A stretch of 6,417 bases of DNA. Origin: JAVBOW01 sp031551595. GTDB taxonomy: Bacteria > Bacteroidota > Bacteroidia > Bacteroidales > Rikenellaceae. The notes beneath the pieces were generated by a model. The model saw only the letters and a list, made by a program, of their open reading frames with translations, was not told the DNA's origin and ran no database searches. The DNA is taken from the NCBI GenBank assembly GCA_031551595.1, contig JAVBNK010000111.1:1-6417 (forward strand). Reading direction: 5' to 3'. Within the stretch, counting starts at the first letter, position 1. Every line of letters begins with the position of its first letter. A program made the translations under genes and the position numbers. Below are positions 1 to 5,734 of this stretch, one piece after another.

Positions 1-25
1 TCCACCTGTTCATAGTATTCAGAGG

Positions 26-691
26 CTATTTATATTCCCTGTCGCCAAAAATAAGGCTGCCGATGCGCACCATCGTGCTGCCGCATTCCACGGCCAGCCG
101 CCAGTCGGAGGTCATGCCCATCGAAAGCGTGTCGAACCCGGCGCCGAAATACTCCTTGCCCAACGACTCGAAAATCGCCCGCAGGCGGATGAACTCGGCA
201 CGCACCTTCCGCCGGTCGTCCGTGTTGGTGGCGACGCCCATCACGCCGCGGAAAACCACATGCGTGTATTCGCGCCAAAGGCCCTGGTCGAGCCACATGC
301 GCAACTCACCTTCCTCCCAGCCGCTCTTCGTATCCTCGTCGGCGATGCGCACTTCCAACAGCACGTCCACCCGCCGGCCTATCCTCGCGGCCTCGGCCTC
401 GATGGTATCCAACAACCGCGCCGAATCGACCGACTCGACCATCGACACGAAAGGCATGATCATCCGCACCTTGTTGCGTTGCAGGTGGCCGATCATGTGC
501 CACTCGACGCCCTCCGGGATCGCGGTATGCTTGGCGGCCATCTCCTGCGGGCGGTTCTCGCCGAACACGGCCTGCCCCGCCGCCATCGCCTCACGGACCG
601 CCTCCGCGGGATGGGTCTTCGACACCGCCACGAGCCGCACGCCCGCCGGGACCTGCCGCCTCAATTCCTCTATTCGCTCACCAATGGACAT
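26..691 (-). CDS. yggS: YggS/PROSC-family pyridoxal 5'-phosphate homeostasis protein
   Basis: This cytoplasmic protein family binds pyridoxal 5'-phosphate without known catalytic activity and helps keep free PLP and amino/keto-acid pools balanced. The protein has 221 residues, the usual length for the family. It shows the expected single-domain alanine-racemase-like barrel signatures: AVSK at 22-25 with Lys25 as the PLP Schiff-base lysine, FGENRPQE at 43-50, WHMIGHLQRNK at 64-74, a TKSGW segment mid-protein, and a C-terminal phosphate-binding region with SMGMTSDW (190-197) and GSTMVRIGSLIFGDREY (204-220). Three in-frame starts lie together: GTG at 697, ATG at 694 and ATG at 691. I chose 691 because remembered Bacteroidota relatives begin MSI. 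The choice changes only two residues. It is transcribed divergently from the dipeptidase. The stop is TAG at 28-26, and no terminator is visible before the window edge. Confidence 0.95.
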   Translation of the reverse strand: MSIGERIEELRRQVPAGVRLVAVSKTHPAEAVREAMAAGQAVFGENRPQEMAAKHTAIPEGVEWHMIGHLQRNKVRMIMPFVSMVESVDSARLLDTIEAEAARIGRRVDVLLEVRIADEDTKSGWEEGELRMWLDQGLWREYTHVVFRGVMGVATNTDDRRKVRAEFIRLRAIFESLGKEYFGAGFDTLSMGMTSDWRLAVECGSTMVRIGSLIFGDREYK

Positions 692-711
692 CATCACACG
701 ATCATTCCCAA

Positions 712-719
712 CAAAAATA
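712..719 (-). promoter_or_regulatory. Candidate Bacteroidota -7 box for yggS
   Basis: On the minus strand the bases read TATTTTTG, an exact match to the Bacteroidota -7 consensus TAnnTTTG. Transcription would begin about 7 bases downstream, leaving a leader of only about 10-15 bases before the ATG at 691. No clear TTTG -33 element is seen at the expected distance, so the call rests on one 8-base motif and its position. Confidence 0.4.
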
Positions 720-752
720 CGAAATTAGTCCGGAACTCCGCATAATTTTCCT

Positions 753-760
753 TACATTTG
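753..760 (+). promoter_or_regulatory. Candidate Bacteroidota -7 box for the dipeptidase gene
   Basis: The bases read TACATTTG, an exact match to TAnnTTTG. It lies 50 bases before the ATG at 811, which would give a leader of roughly 40-45 bases. No good -33 TTTG lies 19-21 bases upstream; the nearest partial match is TTAG at 725-728. It sits back-to-back with the yggS -7 box, so the two promoter regions overlap. Confidence 0.45.
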
Positions 761-810
761 TCAAAATATGCCCGAATCCGAACCAATTCAAAAACACATA
801 AACCTTTACT

Positions 811-2490
811 ATGAAAAAAGTCACATTGCTGTTTACCCTCGCCGCAGCGCTGGTGTCCGCCAGGGGCCTGGCCTGCACGAACATCATCGTCACGAGGGGC
901 GCATCGACCGACGGTTCGACCATGATCACCTATTCGGCCGACTCGCACGTACTCTACGGTTCGCTCTACTACAAACCCGCACGCGATTGGAAAGCAGGTG
1001 AAATGCTCAAGATCTGGGAGTGGGACTCGGGCCGCTACATGGGTGAGATCCCGCAGGTCGCGCACACCTACCAGACCCTCGGCAACATGAACGAGCACCA
1101 GGTGATCATCGGCGAAACTACCTTCGGGGGCCGCGAGGAACTCGTCGACACGAGCGGCATCATGGACTACGGCTCGCTGATCTACGTGACGCTGCAACGC
1201 GCCAGGACCGCCCGCGAAGCGATCAAGGTTTTCACCGACCTGGCGGCACAGTACGGCTACGGTTCGGGCGGAGAGTCGATCTCGATCGCAGACAAGAACG
1301 AGGTATGGATCCTGGAGATCATCGGCAAAGGCAATAAAATGGTGGACGGCAAGAACGTGAACAAGGGCGCCGTATGGGTGGCCCGCCGCGTACCGGAAGG
1401 CTACGTCTGCGCACACGCCAACCATCCCCGCATCACCCAGTTCCCGATGAACGACCCCGAGAACTGCCTCTACGCGCCCGACGTGATCTCGTTTGCGCGC
1501 GAAATGGGTTATTATAAAGGTGCGGACAAGGATTTCAGTTTTTCGGACGTTTACGCACCCATCGACTTCAGCGCCCTGCGCGGTTGCGAGGCGCGTGTGT
1601 GGGCCATCTTCAACCGCATCACCACAGGAATGGACAAATACACCGACTACGCCTTGGGCCACAACCCCGGAAACAGGATGCCGCTGTGGGTGAAACCGAC
1701 CAAAAAAGTGTCGCCCAAAGAGGTCATGGACCTGATGCGCGACCACTATGAGGATACCCCGATGGATATGCGCCACGACATCGGCGCAGGCGGCCACAAC
1801 CTGCCCTACCGCTGGAGGCCGATGCACTTCGAGGTGGACGGCCAGGGCTACCTTTGCGAACGCGCCGTGGCGACGCAGCAAACCGGCTTCTGGTTCCTGG
1901 CGCAGGGCCGCAACTGGCTGCCCGACGCCGTGGGCGGGCTCTACTGGTTCGGCGTGGACGATGCCGGAACCTCCTGCCTCACCCCGATCTACGCCTGCGT
2001 CAAACGCGTCCCCAACTGCTTCGCCGAAGGCAACGGCCACATGACCGAATACTCGCCCACATCGGCCTTCTGGCTCTTCAACCGCGTGACGAACTTCGCC
2101 TACCTGCGTTACGACCGCATCAGCGCCGACATATTAAAGGTGGTGAACGAAACCGAAAACACCGCCCTGGCGGAAATTCCCGCCGTGGATGCCGCCGCCG
2201 CCGCCCTCTACAAACAAAATCCCGATATGGCCGTCAACTTCCTGACGGATTTCTCGTTGGGCAAGGCACAGGCCATGTTCGACCGCTGGGTGGAGCTCGA
2301 CCGGTACCTGCTCGTGAAATACAAGGACGGCAACGTCATGAAAGAAAAGGACGGCAAGTTCCTGGGTAACGGCCACGACGGAAACGGCGCCAACATCCCC
2401 GTCGGCCCCGAACAGCCGGGCTACAACGAGGCATGGAAACGCGCCGTGGCAGGCTCGACGGGCGACCGCCTCAAAGAGGTGAAATACTAA
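811..2490 (+). CDS. Secreted C69-family dipeptidase
   Basis: This is an N-terminal-nucleophile cysteine peptidase of family C69 (PepD/dipeptidase A type), which splits dipeptides with broad specificity. Residues 1-21 form a signal peptide: two lysines, a hydrophobic core LLFTLAAALV, then ARGLA. Cleavage after Ala21 would expose Cys22 of the ACTNIIVTRGASTDGS motif, which is the expected catalytic nucleophile, so export and activation are probably one step. Other family blocks are NEHQVIIGETTFGG, GESISIADKNEVWILE (about 153-168) and WVARRVPEGYVCAHANHPRI (about 189-208). At 559 residues it is at the long end of the family and appears complete. It has no Shine-Dalgarno sequence, and the start is set by the signal peptide. 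The probable location is the periplasm or the outside. A lipoprotein is less likely, because the residues before the cysteine (Gly-Leu-Ala) fit the lipobox poorly. It probably forms a single-gene unit followed by the hairpin at 2496-2530. Confidence 0.95.
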   Translation: MKKVTLLFTLAAALVSARGLACTNIIVTRGASTDGSTMITYSADSHVLYGSLYYKPARDWKAGEMLKIWEWDSGRYMGEIPQVAHTYQTLGNMNEHQVIIGETTFGGREELVDTSGIMDYGSLIYVTLQRARTAREAIKVFTDLAAQYGYGSGGESISIADKNEVWILEIIGKGNKMVDGKNVNKGAVWVARRVPEGYVCAHANHPRITQFPMNDPENCLYAPDVISFAREMGYYKGADKDFSFSDVYAPIDFSALRGCEARVWAIFNRITTGMDKYTDYALGHNPGNRMPLWVKPTKKVSPKEVMDLMRDHYEDTPMDMRHDIGAGGHNLPYRWRPMHFEVDGQGYLCERAVATQQTGFWFLAQGRNWLPDAVGGLYWFGVDDAGTSCLTPIYACVKRVPNCFAEGNGHMTEYSPTSAFWLFNRVTNFAYLRYDRISADILKVVNETENTALAEIPAVDAAAAALYKQNPDMAVNFLTDFSLGKAQAMFDRWVELDRYLLVKYKDGNVMKEKDGKFLGNGHDGNGANIPVGPEQPGYNEAWKRAVAGSTGDRLKEVKY

Positions 2491-2495
2491 CCGCA

Positions 2496-2530
2496 CGGGG
2501 CCCGCAAGCGGAGTGTGCCTGCGGGCCCCG
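2496..2530 (+). terminator. GC-rich hairpin after the dipeptidase gene, no T-run
   Basis: A perfect 11-bp stem pairs CGGGGCCCGCA (2496-2506) with 2520-2530 around a 13-base loop, starting 5 bases after the dipeptidase stop codon. Its position suggests a transcript-end or 3'-stabilising structure. The bases that follow (ATGCCGATTCC) are not a T-run, so it is not a canonical intrinsic terminator. It could need Rho, only protect the mRNA 3' end, or allow partial read-through into the oxidoreductase operon. Confidence 0.55.
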
Positions 2531-2605
2531 ATGCCGATTCCCCGGCAAGGCACCCGCTCGAATGCGGTAAATCCGCACCGGAATTCACTATTTCGCGGTA
2601 TTGCA

Positions 2606-2626
2606 AAATATTTCCGGGAAATATTT
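2606..2626. promoter_or_regulatory. Perfect 10+1+10 inverted repeat, candidate operator of the oxidoreductase operon
   Basis: The arms AAATATTTCC (2606-2615) and its exact reverse complement (2617-2626) flank a single G. The right arm contains most of the TTTG -33 element at 2624-2627, so a protein bound here would compete with or contact RNA polymerase. It lies upstream of the predicted transcription start, so it would act as DNA rather than as an RNA hairpin; a one-base loop also rules out full RNA pairing. The binding regulator is unknown. Confidence 0.5.
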
Positions 2627-2654
2627 GTTTTCACAAGGAAAAACTCTACTTTTG
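2624..2654 (+). promoter_or_regulatory. Bacteroidota-type promoter of the 2-oxoacid oxidoreductase operon
   Basis: The -33 element TTTG (2624-2627) and the -7 element TACTTTTG (2647-2654, exact TAnnTTTG) are separated by 19 bases, the spacing typical of the primary sigma factor in Bacteroides relatives. Transcription should start near 2660, giving a leader of about 35 bases to the ATG at 2695. This is the best-formed promoter in the window. Confidence 0.7.
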
Positions 2655-2694
2655 TTGGATAAACTAAAACTTTGTTTACAAATCGTAACAAGTT

Positions 2695-2928
2695 ATGGCA
2701 AAAATTAAAGGAAATATAATTGTAGACGAGCAGCGTTGCAAAGGCTGCGAGGTCTGCGTTGTAGCGTGTCCGTTCCAGGTGCTGGCGCTTTCGCCCCAGG
2801 TGAACGGCAAAGGTTATAACTACTGCCACATGGCTAACCCCGACGCCTGTACGGGCTGCGCAAGTTGCGCCATCGTATGCCCCGACAGCTGCATTACCGT
2901 TTACCGCGAAAAAACAGCGACGTTATGA
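2695..2928 (+). CDS. korD: 2-oxoacid:ferredoxin oxidoreductase delta subunit, 2x[4Fe-4S] ferredoxin
   Basis: This small ferredoxin-like subunit (77 residues) carries electrons from the TPP/CoA catalytic core towards free ferredoxin. Two complete 4Fe-4S motifs are visible: Cys15, 18, 21 and 25 (CKGCEVCVVACP) and Cys52, 55, 58 and 62 (CTGCASCAIVCP). An additional Cys44 lies between them. The N-terminus MAKIKGNIIVDEQRC has no signal peptide, so the protein is cytoplasmic. It is the first gene of a four-gene operon. Its TGA stop overlaps the ATG of the alpha subunit in the sequence ATGA at 2925-2928, a typical translational coupling. There is no Shine-Dalgarno sequence before the ATG. The symbol follows the kor naming, but the same subunit type occurs in Vor enzymes, so the symbol does not imply a substrate. 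Confidence 0.9.
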   Translation: MAKIKGNIIVDEQRCKGCEVCVVACPFQVLALSPQVNGKGYNYCHMANPDACTGCASCAIVCPDSCITVYREKTATL

Positions 2929-4016
2929 AAGAGGTAAAATTGATGAAGGGCAACGACGTGATTGCCTACGCGGCCGTTCACTGCGGTTCGGACGGTTATT
3001 TCGGTTATCCCATCACGCCCCAGTCGGAAGTGATGGAAACCCTCATGGAGCTCCGCCCCTGGGAAACGACCGGCATGGTCGTCCTCCAGGCCGAAAGCGA
3101 GGTATCCGCCATCAACATGCTCTACGGCGGCGCATCGTGCGGTAAAAAAGTGATCACCTCGTCGTCCAGCCCCGGCATCTCGCTCATGTGCGAAGGCCTG
3201 AGCTACCTGGCCGGCGGTTCGCTCCCCTGCGTGGTGGTCAACGTACAGCGCGGCGGCCCGGGCCTGGGCACCATCCAGCCCTCGCAGAGCGACTATTGGC
3301 AGGCCACCAAAGGCGGCGGACACGGCGACTACCGCCTGATCGTGCTCGCCCCGTCGTCGGTGCAGGAAATGTACGACTTCGTATTCGACGCCTTCGACCT
3401 GGCGTTCAAATACATGAACCCGGTGATGATCCTTACGGACGGCGCCATCGGACAGATGATGGAGCGCGTCGAACTTTCGGAACAGCGGCCCCGCATGACC
3501 AACGAATTCATCCGTGAAAATTACGGCAAATGGGCCACTACCGGTCGCCACGGGCGCGCGCACGGCAACACCGTGACCTCGCTCGAACTCGACCCCTACC
3601 GCCAGGAGATCGTCAACGAAAAGATCCAGGCCAAATACAAGGAGTGCGAAGAAAAAGAGGTGCGTTTCGAAGAGATCAACTGCGAAGACGCTGATTATGT
3701 GATCGTCGCCTACGGCCTCTCGGCCCGTATCAGTTCGAAGGCGGTCGACATGCTGCGTGCCGAAGGCATCAAAGTCGGCCTGTTGCGCCCAATCACCCTT
3801 TTCCCCTTCCCCTCGAAACGTATCGGCGAGCTGGCGAAAAAAGCCAAAGGCTTCCTTTCGGTGGAGATGAATACCGGCCAGATGGTCGAGGACGTACGCC
3901 TCGCTGTAGGCTGCGGCGCACCCGTCGAGCACTATGGACGCTGCGGCGGCGTGGTCCCCACCCCGACCGAAGTCTACAAAGCGCTCAAAGAAAAAGTAAT
4001 CGCAAAAACGAAATAA
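2925..4016 (+). CDS. vorB: 2-oxoacid:ferredoxin oxidoreductase alpha subunit (VorB/KorA type)
   Basis: This is the alpha subunit of a CoA-acylating, ferredoxin-dependent 2-oxoacid oxidoreductase (363 residues, about the normal length). The N-terminal pyrimidine-binding domain shows GYPITPQSEV (27-36), QAESEVSAINMLYGG (55-69), TSSSSPGISLM (78-88) and RGGPGLGTIQPSQSDYWQATKGGGHGDY (about 109-136). A C-terminal domain II follows, with VIVAYGLSAR and GLLRPITLFPFPSKRI. The pattern matches what automatic annotation calls 3-methyl-2-oxobutanoate dehydrogenase subunit VorB; the same proteins are also named korA (2-oxoglutarate). The substrate cannot be settled here. The reading frame is open upstream to 2865, but I chose the ATG at 2925 because MKEVKLMKGNDVIAYAA is the family N-terminus and it overlaps the preceding stop by four bases. 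The next gene begins 3 bases after its stop. Confidence 0.93.
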   Translation: MKEVKLMKGNDVIAYAAVHCGSDGYFGYPITPQSEVMETLMELRPWETTGMVVLQAESEVSAINMLYGGASCGKKVITSSSSPGISLMCEGLSYLAGGSLPCVVVNVQRGGPGLGTIQPSQSDYWQATKGGGHGDYRLIVLAPSSVQEMYDFVFDAFDLAFKYMNPVMILTDGAIGQMMERVELSEQRPRMTNEFIRENYGKWATTGRHGRAHGNTVTSLELDPYRQEIVNEKIQAKYKECEEKEVRFEEINCEDADYVIVAYGLSARISSKAVDMLRAEGIKVGLLRPITLFPFPSKRIGELAKKAKGFLSVEMNTGQMVEDVRLAVGCGAPVEHYGRCGGVVPTPTEVYKALKEKVIAKTK

Positions 4017-4019
4017 GCC

Positions 4020-4778
4020 ATGGCACAGATAAATATGAGCGAAGAAAACCTGGTTTATAAAAAACCGCGCCTGATCAAGGAGAATATCATGCACTACTGC
4101 CCCGGCTGCAGCCACGGTACGGTGCACAACCTGATCGCCGAGATCGTCGACGAAATGGGCATGGCTGACAAAACCATCGGCGTATCGCCCGTGGGTTGCT
4201 CGGTGTTCGCCTACAACTACCTCGACATCGACTGGTCGCAGGCCGCACACGGCCGCGCCGCCGCCGTCGCTACCGCCATCAAACGCCTGATGCCCGAGAA
4301 CCTCGTGTTCTCGTACCAGGGCGACGGCGACCTTACGGCTATTGGCACCGCCGAAACGATGCACGCCTGCAACCGCGGCGAGAACATCACCATCATCTAC
4401 ATCAACAACGGTATCTACGGCATGACCGGCGGCCAGATGTCGCCCACCACGCTGATCGGCATGAAAACCGCCACGTCACCCGACGGACGCGACCCCAAAC
4501 TGCACGGCTACCCGTTCGTGATCTCGAACATGCTGGCCATGCTGCCCGGAGTGTGCTACGTGACCCGCCAGAGCGTGCAGTCGCCCGCCGCGGTGCGCAA
4601 AGCCAAAAAAGCCATCCGTAAAGGCTTCGAAAACTCGATGGCAGGCAAAGGCCTCTCGTTCATCGAGATCGTCGCCACCTGCAACAGCGGCTGGAAACTC
4701 TCTCCGGTCGAATCCAACAAATGGATGGAAGAGAACATGTTCCCGGTGTACCAGCAGGGAGATATCAAGGACCTCTAA
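4020..4778 (+). CDS. korB: 2-oxoacid:ferredoxin oxidoreductase beta subunit, TPP-binding
   Basis: This subunit binds the diphosphate of thiamine pyrophosphate and, with the alpha subunit, forms the active site that decarboxylates a 2-oxoacid. It has 252 residues, normal for the family. It shows HYCPGCSHG (25-33), VSPVGCSVFAYNY, AHGRAAAVATAIKR, and the TPP/magnesium motif GDGD (101-104) followed by NNGIYGMTGGQ (129-139), then YVTRQSVQSPAAVRKAKKAIRKGFE. It lies third in the operon, three bases after the alpha stop, with no evident Shine-Dalgarno sequence. An internal ATG at codon 6 (4035) is a possible alternative start. Only a few cysteines are present (for example 27 and 30), and I see no ferredoxin-type cluster motif within this subunit; the separate delta subunit carries the recognisable clusters. 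Confidence 0.93.
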   Translation: MAQINMSEENLVYKKPRLIKENIMHYCPGCSHGTVHNLIAEIVDEMGMADKTIGVSPVGCSVFAYNYLDIDWSQAAHGRAAAVATAIKRLMPENLVFSYQGDGDLTAIGTAETMHACNRGENITIIYINNGIYGMTGGQMSPTTLIGMKTATSPDGRDPKLHGYPFVISNMLAMLPGVCYVTRQSVQSPAAVRKAKKAIRKGFENSMAGKGLSFIEIVATCNSGWKLSPVESNKWMEENMFPVYQQGDIKDL

Positions 4779-4790
4779 AAAAGCAGAGCT

Positions 4791-5336
4791 ATGACAGAAG
4801 AAATGATAATCGCAGGCTTCGGCGGCCAAGGCGTCCTTTCGATGGGCAAAATCCTGGCCTACTCGGGCATCATGCAGAACTTCAACGTGACCTGGATGCC
4901 CGCTTACGGGCCTGAAATGCGCGGCGGCACGGCCAATGTGACCGTCATCGTCAGCGACGTGCCCGTCAGCTCGCCCATCGTGCAGGAGTACGACACGGCG
5001 ATCATCCTCAACCAGCAGTCGATGGACAAATTCGAGAACAGCGTGAAAGCCGGGGGCATCCTGATCTACGACCCCAACGGCATCACGAAACACCCGACCC
5101 GCAAGGATATACAGATCTATACGATCGACGCTACGGCCGAGGCTGCAAAACGCGGTATCTCGCGCATGTTCAATACGATGATCCTGGGCGGATACCTCAA
5201 AATACGTCCCGTGGTTTCGCTGGAAAGCGTGAAGAAAGGCCTTGAAAAGTCGCTCCCGGAGCGTCTGCACAAAACCATTCCCGCCAACCAGGAAGCCCTG
5301 ACCATCGGCATGGAGCTGATCAAAAAGATCAACTAA
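4791..5336 (+). CDS. korC: 2-oxoacid:ferredoxin oxidoreductase gamma subunit
   Basis: This is the gamma subunit, a single POR-type domain of 181 residues that completes the alpha-beta-gamma-delta enzyme and is linked to CoA-dependent steps in the family. The N-terminus MTEEMIIAGFGGQGVLSMGKILA carries the GxGGQG nucleotide-like loop at 9-14, followed by WMPAYGPEMRGGTANV (35-50), a strong family signature. It is the last gene of the operon, 12 bases after the beta subunit. The short purine run GCAGAG just before the ATG is at best a weak ribosome-binding site. The TAA stop is followed after 17 bases by a strong terminator. Gamma domains also occur in other 2-oxoacid and indolepyruvate oxidoreductases, so specificity is not shown by this gene alone. 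Confidence 0.92.
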   Translation: MTEEMIIAGFGGQGVLSMGKILAYSGIMQNFNVTWMPAYGPEMRGGTANVTVIVSDVPVSSPIVQEYDTAIILNQQSMDKFENSVKAGGILIYDPNGITKHPTRKDIQIYTIDATAEAAKRGISRMFNTMILGGYLKIRPVVSLESVKKGLEKSLPERLHKTIPANQEALTIGMELIKKIN

Positions 5337-5353
5337 AAGAACTTCCCTATATG

Positions 5354-5382
5354 AAAAAAGCGGCTTTCGGGCCGCTTTTTTT
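5354..5382 (+). terminator. Intrinsic terminator of the oxidoreductase operon
   Basis: An A-run and GCGGC (5354-5364) pair with GCCGC and the following T-run (5371-5381), an 11-bp stem around a six-base TTTCGG loop. Seven T residues (5376-5382) follow the GC core. The hairpin starts 17 bases after the gamma-subunit stop, so it closes the operon. The A-run/T-run symmetry would also allow some function on the minus strand. Confidence 0.9.
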
Positions 5383-5419
5383 GTGGTATGTATACAAAAG
5401 GGTTGGTTTTGGGGGTTCT

Positions 5420-5468
5420 CGCAAAACCTACTCTACGCCCTCCTACGGTGCCCGGAGTAGGTTTTGCG
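5420..5468. repeat. 14-bp perfect inverted repeat with 21-base spacer
   Basis: The left arm CGCAAAACCTACTC (5420-5433) is exactly reverse-complementary to 5455-5468. A further T-G wobble can form inside, leaving a pyrimidine-rich loop that contains a second CCTAC (5442-5446), so the right arm has two possible partners. No T-run follows on either strand, so it is not a standard terminator, and the operon already has one 40 bases upstream. It may be a dispersed REP-like intergenic element or a recombination or protein-binding site. Copy number cannot be judged from one window. Confidence 0.6.
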
Positions 5469-5594
5469 CTAAGTTTTAAGGATGTCTTATCGACTTGGAT
5501 GAAATTGACTTCTTCTATTTGTATGTAATTCGATCCATAATTATAAATTCACAGCCATTCCACCGCCACTTTTGTCCATTATACCTAAAATATC

Positions 5595-5630
5595 AAAAAA
5601 CAGGGGATAAATCAGTTGACTTATCCCCTG
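5595..5630 (-). terminator. Intrinsic terminator for the fmt-linked minus-strand unit
   Basis: On the minus strand the stem CAGGGGATAA (5630-5621) pairs with 5610-5601 around a 10-base loop, and six T residues (5600-5595) follow directly. It lies about 105 bases after the stop of the small membrane protein gene. On the plus strand the hairpin is followed by CTTTT, so it may work weakly in both directions. Confidence 0.8.
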
Positions 5631-5734
5631 CTTTTAAAAACTATCACCAACCGGTTTTTGCACCATTACCTTGTTAAGAAGGACGCTCTCCATGATGTGC
5701 TGTTCCTCCGAAACCCGACAGCGCCCCCGAAGGA

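Larger units (their letters stand above)
5383..5734. other. Geneless intergenic stretch with two inverted repeats
   Basis: I find no convincing gene in this stretch between two converging transcription units. It is clearly more AT-rich than the flanking genes, especially at about 5470-5660. It contains the long inverted repeat at 5420-5468, the minus-strand terminator at 5595-5630, and about 100 bases of apparent 3' untranslated sequence before the minus-strand stop at 5735. The open frames it contains are short, run through the inverted repeats and resemble no family I know. Confidence 0.6.

Noticed and set aside
1..13. ATG at 13-11 on the minus strand just after yggS, perhaps the start of a following gene
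   Set aside because: Only four codons (MNRW) are visible before the window edge, so no gene can be supported.
694..2040. 448-codon open frame on the minus strand across the dipeptidase gene
   Set aside because: It is antisense to a complete, family-matching gene. Its histidine-, valine- and arginine-rich translation is typical of the reverse complement of a GC-rich gene, and it resembles no known protein.
2671..2682. Short inverted repeat TTTGT-TT-ACAAA in the korD leader
   Set aside because: Five-base AT-rich arms are expected by chance, and the structure would be too weak to act as an RNA hairpin.
2901..4364. 487-codon minus-strand open frame across the alpha and beta subunit genes
   Set aside because: Same reason: a shadow of GC-rich codon usage opposite two well-supported genes, with no recognisable motifs and no promoter or ribosome-binding site.
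4476..5270. 264-codon minus-strand open frame across the beta and gamma subunit genes
   Set aside because: It is antisense to conserved genes, has low-complexity composition (His, Arg, Val, Phe), and runs across the real gene boundary.
5541..5579. 12-codon minus-strand mini-ORF (MDKSGGGMAVNL), possible remnant of a larger gene
   Set aside because: It lies beyond the terminator of the leftward unit and has no promoter. Its in-frame extension upstream passes through the terminator stem to a stop about 16 codons away. It is too short to support a gene or name a source.
5495..5677. 60-codon plus-strand open frame in the AT-rich intergenic stretch
   Set aside because: It runs through the minus-strand terminator hairpin, has no promoter or family resemblance, and its aromatic-rich translation looks random.
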